Assembly (NCBI GenBank): GCA_958295895.1
Contig: CATQHI010000001.1
Coordinates: 248,001 to 312,000 of the forward strand
Source of the DNA: Saprospiraceae bacterium
GTDB lineage: Bacteria; Bacteroidota; Bacteroidia; Chitinophagales; Saprospiraceae
DNA: 64,000 nucleotides
Reading direction: 5' to 3'
Part shown: positions 49,401 through 58,216 of the stretch, piece after piece
Position numbering within the stretch: the stretch's first letter is position 1
How the letters are laid out: every line of letters begins with the position of its first letter
Made by a program: the position numbers and the translations under genes
Notes under the pieces: model-generated
The model's database searches: none
The model's input: the letters and a program-made list of their open reading frames with translations, nothing else
What the model was told of the DNA's origin: nothing

Positions 49401-51881
49401 GTGCCCACTACCGCGGGGCAGACGCAGGTCACCTTCGCGGCTACCGAGCAGATGGTCCCTACGGTGTACACCAACGTGACCTACCTGCAGCCCTACGGCC
49501 AGACCACTAACGACCGTCCGGTCAGACTCTTCGGGGTGGCACCCGTGGAAGTACAAGCTGCGCAGAGCCTTCTACACCCCGAGATCAGCACGGCCCCCGA
49601 GTGGAAACCCCGGGAAACGGTGGAGATCACCGTACGCGAGCAGGACAACCGCCCCATGACCTACGTGCTAGCCGTCGTCGACGAGGGCCTGCTGGGGCTC
49701 ACTCGCTTTACGACCCCCGATCTGCACGCGGACTTTTTCAGCAAGGAGGCCCTCAGTGTGAAAACCTACGATGTGTACGATCAGGTGATGAGTAGCATCA
49801 ACGGGGAGTTTGGTAAGGTGCTGGCCATTGGGGGCGACGGCGAGATCGTGACTCCAGAGGAATCGGGGGCCAACCGTTTTCCCCCGGTCGTGCGTCACCT
49901 CGGTCCCTTTACCCTAGAAGGGGGTGAGGCCACCCATCGCATCGAGCTACCTAACTACCTGGGTGCGGTACGCGCCATGGTGGTGGCCGCGGGCGAGCGG
50001 GCCTACGGTAGCGCCGAGCAACGGGTCACGGTCAGCCAGCCCCTCATGGTGCTGCCCACCCTGCCCCGGGTCCTCGGGCCGGAGGAAACGGTCGATCTAC
50101 CGGTGAGTGTGATCAACACCACGGATGGCAATCGCCGCGTGAGCGTCAGCGTCAGGGATGCCGCCGGACTCGTCAACGTAAATCGGGCGGATACCACGCT
50201 GAACTTTACCGCCAGCGGCGATCGGCTGACGTACTTCCCGGTTACCGTCGGCCAGCGCACCGGGGTAGCGCGCTTCGAGGTGACCGCCAGCGGGGGTAAC
50301 GACCGCAGTAGCCAGGAGGTAGAGGTAGGCATCCGGCAGCCGAATCTGCCCACTACCCGCAGTACTACCCTGAGCCTGGCACCCGGACAAACCCAGGAGG
50401 TGAGCTATTCTCCCTTCGGCCTGCCGGGGAGCCGCTCGGCTACGGTAGAACTATCGGGGCTACCGGCAATGAACCTACAGCGCCACCTGGACTACCTGCT
50501 ACAGTACCCCTACGGCTGCGTCGAGCAGACGGTCTCGGCGGCCTTTGCCCAGTTGTACGTCGACCGGGTCATGGAGCTCAATGCCGACCAGGCCACCCGC
50601 CGCGAGCAGGGCATCGGTGCCGCGATCACGGCGCTGCGTCGTTTTCAGACCGGGGTTGGCGCACTCAGCTACTGGCCGGGTGACCAGCAACCGCAGCCCT
50701 GGGCAACGAACTACGGCCTCCACTTCCTGCTCGAGGCCGAGCGGGCGGGCTTCGCCGTACCCTACGATCTGAAGCAGCAGTTGCTACGTTTTCAGCAGTC
50801 GGCCGCCGGTAGCTGGACGCGAAACGACGGGGCCTTCTACAGCAGCCTGCGCCAGCGAAGTCTCGACCAGGCGTACCGACTTTACACCCTCGCCCTGGCC
50901 GGACAGGCCGACATCGGCGCGATGAATCGCCTGCGCGGCCTCCGCTCGGAGCTGGAATCCACCGCCACCTACCAACTAGCCGCTGCCTATGCCCTGGCCG
51001 GCCGGCAGGACGTAGCCCGGGAGCTCGTGCAGGGACAATCCGACCACGTAAAGCCTTACCGTGAGCTGGGCTATACCTTCGGGAGCGACCTTCGCGATAT
51101 GGCCATCATCCTGATCGCCGAACTGGCGATGGATGAAACCAGCGCTGCTGCCGCCCAGGCCCTACAGCTGGCCGAGCAGATCGGCAAACGTTCCTGGCTG
51201 AGTACCCAGGAGGCTGCCTTCGCCTTCGTGGCCCTGGGCCAGTTGGGTGATCAGTCCGCAACGCAGGTCCATGCGGATTTCACCTCGCCGACCGGCGCGA
51301 CGTCTACCGTCGGCACCAGCGCCGGAGTCTATGACATCGCGCTACCCACCGCGGGGGAGGGGGGCTTCACGGTGAAGAACACGGGGAACGCTACCCTTTA
51401 CGTAGTCACCTCCACTACCGGCGTGCCCCGGGCGGGGGAAGAAACGGCCGGTAGCAACCGGCTCGATCTGCGGGTCAACTACCGCGACCTCAATGGCGAT
51501 CCCATCGATGTGAGCGCGCTAGCCTCGGGTACCGAATTCGTCGCAAGCTATACGGTGAGCAACCCGGGAACTACCGGGCAGACCTACCAGCAGCTGGCAC
51601 TCCGCAGCGTACTGCCCTCGGGCTGGGAGGTAGCTGCGAGCCGACTGGCGGGTACGGAGCCGGAGCAGAGTGATTCGTACGAGTATCAGGATATTCGTGA
51701 CGACCGGGTACACACCTTTTTCGATCTACCAGCGGGCTCGAGTAAAACCTTTTCGTTGCGACTCACCGCTACCTATCCGGGCCGGTATTACCTGCCCACT
51801 CAGGTGAGCGAGGCGATGTACGACCACGATATCCGTGCGCAGACTCAGGGGCAGTGGGTCACCGTAAGCCGCAGTCGCTAG
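46414..51881 (+). CDS. Bacterial alpha-2-macroglobulin (giant lipoprotein), one base missing near 48393
   Basis: The gene starts with a lipoprotein signal (MRYCVAFAVLFLWSACKNSP) and in the first frame runs to about 48390; restoring one C in CCC at 48392-48394 continues PYLRTDAEDPTGNW and gives a 1822-residue protein. The first part has several MG domains; the second has YPYGCVEQTVSAAF near residue 1368, where CVEQ is the thioester-type CxEQ motif. Such proteins trap invading proteases or defend the periplasm, often with PBP1C, which is absent here. ABC permease genes follow. The frameshift is most simply an error. Confidence 0.85.
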
Positions 51882-51899
51882 GGCAACCTCCACTCGTGC

Positions 51900-53264
51900 A
51901 TGGGCTATCTGCTGCGGCGCCTGATTTACCTACCCCTCAGTCTGCTTTTGCTGAGTCTGCTGTGCTTTGCCCTGAGTCGGGCCACCCCCGGCGATCCGGT
52001 AGAGCAGCGTATGAGCGCCGAGGGGGAGCGGGGGGTCCTTAGCCAGGACCCTAGCGCTTACTTGGCCCGCTACCGGCGGTTGGCCGCGGAGATGCATTAC
52101 GACCTCCCCCCATTTTACCTCACCCTCACCAACGCCAGCCTGCCCGATACCCTGTACCGCATTGCCCCCCGTAGCCACCGGCAACTGGTACGCCGACTAG
52201 CTACCCGCTACGGGAGCTGGCCTAACGTGCAAAACTACTACCGGGCAGTGGAGCAGCTAGCTTACCACCGGCCGCTGGCTGCGGAAGCCGGCATCACGCT
52301 GGCCCGCCGGCTGCTGCTGGATCGTAGCCCGGAGCAGGAGCGACTTTTGGAGATTCCGGCTTATCCGGAGTTGACAGCCGTCAGGGAAGCCTACGCCAGC
52401 ATGGTGAGCAACCCCCAGCCGGGTCGAGTGCTGCTCCCCCGGCTCATTTGGAACGGTACGGACAATCAGTACCACCGGTATCTAGCGGGTATGCTGCGGG
52501 GTGACTTCGGTGTCTCGTATACCGACCGGCGTTCCGTAGCCGGTAAGATCGCCCGTGCGCTACCCCGTACCGCTTTGCTTAACGGGGTAGCGCTATTCCT
52601 GGTGTACCTGCTGGCCGTACCCCTGGGGATGTACATGGCGCGCTACGCCGGTAGCCTCTTCGACCGGTGGGCCACGCTACTGACCTTTCTTGGCTTTGGT
52701 ATTCCGAGCTTCTGGGTGGCTACCCTGCTGGCGAATTTCTTCACCACTCCGGCCTTCGGGATGGACTACTTCCCCAGTATGGGATTCGGGGACGTGCCGC
52801 CCGGTGTGGGTTGGTGGGAGGAAGTCCAGGTCCGGGCAAGTCACCTCATCCTGCCCGTAGCCTGCCTGACGTATCCGGCCCTGGCCTACGTGGCCCGGCA
52901 CCTGCGCGCCGCCGCCCTCCTGCAACTGCGGCAGCCCTACGTGAACACGGCGCGAATGAAGGGGCTGAGTGAGTCACAGGTACTATGGCGCCACGTATTT
53001 CGTAACGCTGCCTTCCCGTTGGTGACGCTGCTCGGAGGACTGCTACCCGGTCTATTAGCAGGCAGCGTACTGATCGAGCAGATTTTCAACCTGCCGGGCA
53101 TGGGGCGGCTGCTGTTCACCTCCGCTCTAGCCCGGGACTGGCCGGTGGTGACCGCCCTGGTGCTACTCAACGGACTGGTTACGGTGATCGGGTTGTGGCT
53201 GGCTGACGTGGGGTATGTGCTGCTGGACCCCCGGCTACGCCTTGGCAAACGCGGGCTGCAGTGA
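51900..53264 (+). CDS. Peptide ABC transporter permease (DppB/OppB-like)
   Basis: 454 residues, start 51900. First span at residues about 5-28, a long extracytoplasmic insert (about 30-200) and then five spans with the EAA-loop MKGLSESQVLWRHVFRNAAF. The insert makes it longer than DppB (about 340). The ATP-binding and substrate-binding subunits are absent from the window. The next permease gene overlaps the stop by four bases (GTGA). Confidence 0.83.
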   Translation: MGYLLRRLIYLPLSLLLLSLLCFALSRATPGDPVEQRMSAEGERGVLSQDPSAYLARYRRLAAEMHYDLPPFYLTLTNASLPDTLYRIAPRSHRQLVRRLATRYGSWPNVQNYYRAVEQLAYHRPLAAEAGITLARRLLLDRSPEQERLLEIPAYPELTAVREAYASMVSNPQPGRVLLPRLIWNGTDNQYHRYLAGMLRGDFGVSYTDRRSVAGKIARALPRTALLNGVALFLVYLLAVPLGMYMARYAGSLFDRWATLLTFLGFGIPSFWVATLLANFFTTPAFGMDYFPSMGFGDVPPGVGWWEEVQVRASHLILPVACLTYPALAYVARHLRAAALLQLRQPYVNTARMKGLSESQVLWRHVFRNAAFPLVTLLGGLLPGLLAGSVLIEQIFNLPGMGRLLFTSALARDWPVVTALVLLNGLVTVIGLWLADVGYVLLDPRLRLGKRGLQ

Positions 53265-54304
53265 GGTGGGCCTATGCATACCTGATCGTACTGGTGATCG
53301 TGGCGCTTTTGGCCCCCTGGTTGGCTAACGATTCGGCGGCTCCCATCCCCTTCCGGGCGGAGACCACCGCACTTACGGGGGCACGCTATGCATCTCCCGG
53401 CACGCTGGCGGCGGACGGGCGGCGGCACTACCTGGGTACCGACCGGCTGGGACGGGATACGGCGGCGGGACTGGTGGCGGGCACGCGGGTTGCCGTGCTG
53501 GTGGGTGCCGGCAGCTTAGTCCTGGCGCTGCTCATCGGCGTGCCGCTGGGGGCGGTGGCGGGCTTTTTTGGCGATGGAGGGCTGCACCTATCAAGAGCGG
53601 GGTTGGTGAGCCTGGTGCTGGGACTTTTAGTGGGTAGTGCGTACTTCTGGGCCAGTCTGGCGCGACTAGCGGCGGGGCCATTGCACGGGGTAACCTACTG
53701 GGTTTGCTCGGTAGGCGTAGTAGCTGCGGTTAGCTGGCTGCTACTGAGAGCGGCCGGCCGATGGGTAGCTAGCCTGCGCCAGCCGGTGGGGGTGCCGGTA
53801 GATCGAGTGGTACTGCTGCTGATCGAGCTGGTGAGTAGTATTCCGGGGCTGGTAATTCTGATCGTGGTACTCTCGCTGGTGCGGGTGCCTTCGTTGTGGC
53901 TCGTAATCCTGATTATCGGCCTGATTGGCTGGACGTCCATCGCCCGCTTCCTCCGGGCGGAGCTACTGCGCATCCGGGAGCTACCCTACATTGCCGCGGC
54001 CCGCATCACCGGGGTGGGGGAGTGGCGGTTGCTCTGGCGGCACGCCCTTCCTAATGCAATCGGGCCACTGGTAGTAGTCGCGGCGTTCTTCGTCGGTAGC
54101 AGTATCCTGGCGGAGGCCATGCTGAGCTTTCTCGGAGTGGGGGTGCCGGCCGATCAGGTCACCTGGGGCAGCCTGCTCCAGCAGTCGCGGGCGCGGCCCG
54201 AGGCGTGGTGGCTGGCGGTGTTTCCGGGGCTGCTGCTGACGCTGACGGTGCTGGCCTGTAACCGGCTGCGGCGGGAGGGGCCCGAGAGGCAGTCCCGTAA
54301 GTAA
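53261..54304 (+). CDS. Peptide ABC transporter permease (DppC/OppC-like)
   Basis: 347 residues from GTG at 53261 overlapping the preceding stop. The C-terminal half carries the DppC-type EAA loop (AARITGVGEWRLLWRHALPN) and several spans; the N-terminal part matches the OppC leader domain (YLGTDRLGRDTAAGLVAGTR). Together with the DppB-like gene it would form a transmembrane channel for peptides or nickel; substrate unknown. Confidence 0.83.
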   Translation: MRWAYAYLIVLVIVALLAPWLANDSAAPIPFRAETTALTGARYASPGTLAADGRRHYLGTDRLGRDTAAGLVAGTRVAVLVGAGSLVLALLIGVPLGAVAGFFGDGGLHLSRAGLVSLVLGLLVGSAYFWASLARLAAGPLHGVTYWVCSVGVVAAVSWLLLRAAGRWVASLRQPVGVPVDRVVLLLIELVSSIPGLVILIVVLSLVRVPSLWLVILIIGLIGWTSIARFLRAELLRIRELPYIAAARITGVGEWRLLWRHALPNAIGPLVVVAAFFVGSSILAEAMLSFLGVGVPADQVTWGSLLQQSRARPEAWWLAVFPGLLLTLTVLACNRLRREGPERQSRK

Positions 54305-54315
54305 CTTGCCTCCCC

Positions 54316-55191
54316 ATGGATAATGAGCAGATCGCCATACGCACTAGCGTATTCAGCATGGCGGGCAGCTTTGTGCTCGCGCTCATCAAGGGGCTGGCCG
54401 GCTGGTGGGGTAATTCCTACGCCCTAATCGCGGATGCGATTGAGTCGACCACGGATATCTTTTCCTCCTTCCTGGTACTGCTGGGCCTGCGCTACGCCCG
54501 CCGCCCGGCCGATGAGAACCACCCCTACGGGCACGGCCGGATCGAGCCGCTCATCACTTTTTTAGTGGTAGCCTTTTTGGTCATATCGGCTACGGTGATC
54601 GCCTACGAAAGCATCGAGCACATCCGTACCCCGCACCGCATGCCGGCGCCGTGGACACTGGTGGTGCTGGCCGTCATCATCGTGTGGAAAGAGGTCTCGT
54701 ACCGCATCGTGCTTCGTAAGAGTGAGGAGACCAACAGCTCCTCCCTACGCGCCGACGCCTGGCACCACCGCAGCGACGCTATTACCTCGGTGACGGCCTT
54801 TATCGGTATCACCATCGCGCTGATCGGCGGGCCGGGCTATGAAACAGCCGATGACTGGGCGGCGCTCTTTGCAGCTGGTTTTATCCTTTATAATGCCTAC
54901 TACATCTTTCGGCCCGCGCTGGGGGAAATTATGGACGAGCACGTATATGACGAGCTCATCGCCGAGGTGCGGCTGCGGGCCGGCGAGGTTCCCGGCATTC
55001 TGGGTACGGAAAAGTGCTACGTACGTAAGTCCGGCACCCGCTACCACGTGGACCTCCACGCCCTGGTCGACGGTCAGCTTACTGTGACGCAGGGCCACGA
55101 CCTAGCACACCTTCTGAAGGATACGCTCATGGAGCGTGTACCCAACCTGGGACAAGTACTCATCCATATCGAACCTACCTTTACCCCCTAA
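54316..55191 (+). CDS. Cation diffusion facilitator (CDF) metal transporter
   Basis: 291 residues. Six spans and the CDF metal sites are visible: ADAIESTTD (site A, first half) and HHRSDAITS (second half), with a cytoplasmic C-terminal domain (HVDLHALVDGQLTV). Likely exports Zn2+ or similar divalent cations. Starts 11 bases after the permease. Confidence 0.9.
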   Translation: MDNEQIAIRTSVFSMAGSFVLALIKGLAGWWGNSYALIADAIESTTDIFSSFLVLLGLRYARRPADENHPYGHGRIEPLITFLVVAFLVISATVIAYESIEHIRTPHRMPAPWTLVVLAVIIVWKEVSYRIVLRKSEETNSSSLRADAWHHRSDAITSVTAFIGITIALIGGPGYETADDWAALFAAGFILYNAYYIFRPALGEIMDEHVYDELIAEVRLRAGEVPGILGTEKCYVRKSGTRYHVDLHALVDGQLTVTQGHDLAHLLKDTLMERVPNLGQVLIHIEPTFTP

Positions 55192-55218
55192 CTCCCTCAC
55201 CCCTTAACCCCCTGCCCC

Positions 55219-56388
55219 TTGTCTAAATACGCGCAACGCGGCGTCAGCGCCACCAAGTCGGAAGTCCACGCCGCCATCGAAGGGCTCGATAAGGGACTCT
55301 ACCCCCAAGCTTTTTGCAAGGTGTTACCCGATGTAGTGGGAGGCGATGCCGACTGGTGCAACGTGATGCACGCCGACACGGCCGGCACGAAGACGAGCCT
55401 GGCCTATATGTACTGGCGCGAGACCGGCGACCTGAGCGTCTGGGAGGGCATCGTGCAGGATAGCCTCGTCATGAATCTCGACGATATGGGCTGCGTGGGG
55501 GCGGTCGATAACATCCTCATCTCCTCCACCATCGGGCGCAATAAGAACCGGATACCGGGGGAGGTACTTAAGTCGATCATCCAGGGGGCGGAGAAGTTTC
55601 GCCAGCGCATGGCCGAGCAGGGGGTGGGCCTACATCTCACGGGCGGAGAGACGGCCGATGTTGGAGACATCGTACGCACCATCGACGTAGGCTACACCAC
55701 CTTCGCCCGCTTACGCCGCGACCGGCTACTGGTAAATAATATCCAACCCGGCAACGTGATTGTGGGCCTGGCCAGCTACGGACAGTCGACCTACGAGGAC
55801 AGTTACAACGGCGGCATGGGGAGTAACGGCCTGACTAGTGCACGCCACGACGTATTCAAGCATGAGTACGCCGAGAAGTACCCCGAAAGTTTCGACCCCG
55901 AGGTGCCCCATGAGGTCGTCTATACCGGCAGCCGCTCGCTTACCGAGCCGATCACGGTGGAGGGGGTCGAGACCACCGTGGGTAAGCTAGTTCTGAGCCC
56001 CACGCGTACCTACCTGCCGGTGCTGAAGCGACTACTCGGTGAGCTTCACGGTGAGCTCAACGGCATCATCCACTGCACGGGCGGCGGGCAGACCAAGGTC
56101 ATCAAGTTCATCGACAACGTGCGGGTGGTGAAGGATAACCTCTTTCCCGTACCCCCCCTCTTCGAGCTCATTCGGCAGGAGAGCGGCACGGACTGGCGCG
56201 AGCTCTACCAGGTCTTTAATATGGGCCACCGGCTGGAGGTGTACCTGCCGGAAGAGCGGGCTCAGGCGGTGATTGATATTGCCGGGGCGTTTGGAATTGC
56301 GGCGCGGGTGGTGGGGTACGTGGAGGGAAGTGAGGGGCCGGCGGTGCGGATGGTTACGCCTGGGGGGGTGGTGGAGTATGGGGGTTAA
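55219..56388 (+). CDS. purM: Phosphoribosylformylglycinamidine cyclo-ligase-like (AIR synthase)
   Basis: 389 residues, start TTG at 55219. Typical AIR-synthase features: MHADTAGTKTSLAYMYWRE, GGETADVGDIV, and the glycine-rich HCTGGGQTKV. The enzyme closes the imidazole ring of AIR in purine synthesis. It is about 40 residues longer than E. coli PurM, as usual for the Bacteroidota branch. Confidence 0.9.
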   Translation: MSKYAQRGVSATKSEVHAAIEGLDKGLYPQAFCKVLPDVVGGDADWCNVMHADTAGTKTSLAYMYWRETGDLSVWEGIVQDSLVMNLDDMGCVGAVDNILISSTIGRNKNRIPGEVLKSIIQGAEKFRQRMAEQGVGLHLTGGETADVGDIVRTIDVGYTTFARLRRDRLLVNNIQPGNVIVGLASYGQSTYEDSYNGGMGSNGLTSARHDVFKHEYAEKYPESFDPEVPHEVVYTGSRSLTEPITVEGVETTVGKLVLSPTRTYLPVLKRLLGELHGELNGIIHCTGGGQTKVIKFIDNVRVVKDNLFPVPPLFELIRQESGTDWRELYQVFNMGHRLEVYLPEERAQAVIDIAGAFGIAARVVGYVEGSEGPAVRMVTPGGVVEYGG

Positions 56389-56449
56389 GCTTTGAGTTCA
56401 GGGGTGCGTTTCTTACCGCGCTGCGCTCACTTGCTGAGGAGACAGGAGG

Positions 56450-56473
56450 GCAGAGCAAAAAACTTTGCTCTGC
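56450..56473. terminator. Hairpin after purM
   Basis: GGCAGAGCAAA / TTTGCTCTGCC arms with a small loop. There is no T run on the plus strand, so it is a weak terminator at best. The surrounding 330 bases (56389-56721) are AT-rich and show no other gene that I can support. Confidence 0.4.
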
Positions 56474-56721
56474 CATGGAAGATCGCCACACAAAGTTGGG
56501 TTACATCCACGAAAAAAGGCTTCCGAAATAACTTAAAGATCACTTTGTGAAACTAAATTCTGATTTTTGGAAAATGAAAAACTTTAACTAAACCGCCTGC
56601 TGAAGGTGGTGCAACGGATGAGTAGCAGGAGTATATTTGACTACCGCTTCAAAATAGAGCGTGCGGTGGTCCTTATGGTTAGGGTCCCTGCCATTCATCA
56701 TCCTTTCAATCCTAGAGACAC

Positions 56722-58133
56722 ATGCGTTGCAAATACCTATCCTATCTTGTCTTGTCTTGACGCTCGTATTTACGAGTTGTGAGAAAGATACCGGAGAACC
56801 GAATGAAATTTCATCCGAAAGTTCACCGGCGAGTGGCTCCTTCGACAAAGCCTTACCAACAGTATACCGTGCAGCGGGTGATGCTTACCGGACGGACTTG
56901 TTCTACATGCAACAAGACCTGGACGCCGGTACACTAGAATTCACAGAGGAAGTAGATGATATCTACTTGGGAACAGATGAAAGTATTCGGGGGGCACTTG
57001 CCGGATACACTAACCAGGGAGTTCTTGACGAAAGTGATTTGGGTAAACTCATAGAGTTTGGCGATGCCATCGATGGTCTTGGATTCGTTGGAAGCATGTC
57101 ACTGGTAAACGCGCGCGGCCTTGTAGGCAACTGGATGCAGAACCATGGAGTATCGGTTGTCGAGACTCCCGTGTCGTACCATGCTATATCAGTGCTTACT
57201 GAAGCGTTACTGCAAACTCAGGTGACCCGTTTACAGCAAGACGGTAAACTAACAATCCCAGAAAAGGGAGCAGACAATAATACGCTGTGCACTGCTACAG
57301 GTAACTTTTGCGGTACTAATGCAACTGTTAGTCAGGCAGCACAGGCAGCACTAGGTGTGGGAGTTCGCGAGACATTTCGGCAAACTACTAATTGGACCGC
57401 CCTGCAACAAGATGCTGCTGCTACTGCAGTAGTATTTCTCATTACTACATTTATAAGTAAGAATTCTTGTAAAAATCTAGACTGTGATGACTGCGGGCCT
57501 GCTGCAGGTATTCGCGCGGTATATAGTGGATGTACCTTTACGGGTATACAGCCAGTTGGTAGCTTTGAGTTCGCAGAACAGGTTAACTACTCCATAGATA
57601 AAGACCAGGATGGCTTCTTCGAGACCTCACTTCCGGCGCGAGTCATGCCTGGAACTGCAGTCGGTTTTGTTCCTAAAGCCGCTCTTCCATCTACCCCATT
57701 CAAAGTATATGCCGATGTTTTATGCGATGGAGGACTGATTGTAGCTCCTGGGAGCATCATGCCCTGGCCTGGCACTAAACAATCTCCCGTATACGTAGAC
57801 CCTAAACTAAGCGTAGCGCCCCCCCGACCTACCGCTAACTTCACTCAACCCCCACTGCTGGATGATGCTCAATCAAATGGCTATCCATATTTCTATCCAA
57901 CCAACACCCAGTTGTGCTTTGGAATGACCAATCTTGCCCTGAGAGGCTGGACATTTGTAGGGTGGGGTACCGTTGACGGTAATCCAAGCTCAAGTAAGTT
58001 TACTTCCAGCTTTTGTATAAAATATAGTAATACTCAACCAATTTTCAAGTCGGTATACGCTGAGTTTTCTCATCCCTGCTCATCCACTAATTATAAACTC
58101 AGTGGTCCAAGCTTCGTGGTAAAGCCTCAGTAG
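56722..58133 (+). CDS. Unrecognised lipoprotein; start region contains TCTTG repeats
   Basis: Most of the reading frame (from about 56760) encodes an about 450-residue extracytoplasmic protein (FTSCEKDTGEPNEIS... to SFVVKPQ) with two Cys clusters (KNSCKNLDCDDCGPAAG). No family is recognised. The ATG at 56722 (MRCKYLSYLVLS) is in a different frame and meets TGA at once; deleting one TCTTG unit of the three at 56745-56759 would give MRCKYLSYLVLTLVFTSCEK, a perfect lipoprotein signal. Without this, a TTG start at 56727 (LQIPILSCLVLTLVFTSC) gives a similar signal peptide. An in-frame ATG at 56661 adds an odd N-terminus and is less likely. Confidence 0.6.
56736..56759. repeat. Short pentanucleotide repeats at the lipoprotein start
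   Basis: CCTAT twice, then TCTTG in three copies (CCTATCCTATCTTGTCTTG and TCTTG). Loss of one TCTTG unit would move the ATG at 56722 into the long frame. Slippage of such repeats is a known source of phase variation. Confidence 0.55.
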
Positions 58134-58168
58134 CTCCTTGTCTAGTACTAGGAAACAATTTGTTCAAA

Positions 58169-58204
58169 AGCTCCTCGCCGGCAGGCTGCTGCCGACGAGG
58201 AGCT
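58169..58204 (+). terminator. Long hairpin between the lipoprotein and T9SS genes
   Basis: Arms AGCTCCTCGCCGGCAG and CTGCCGACGAGGAGCT (16 pairs, one mismatch) with a GCTG loop. No T run follows, but it lies just upstream of the next ATG and may limit read-through. Confidence 0.6.
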
Positions 58205-58216
58205 AACTGTTTAAAC

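Noticed and set aside
56588-56848. An 86-codon minus-strand frame considered as a transposase remnant
   Set aside because: No transposase or other domain can be seen and it overlaps the lipoprotein start.
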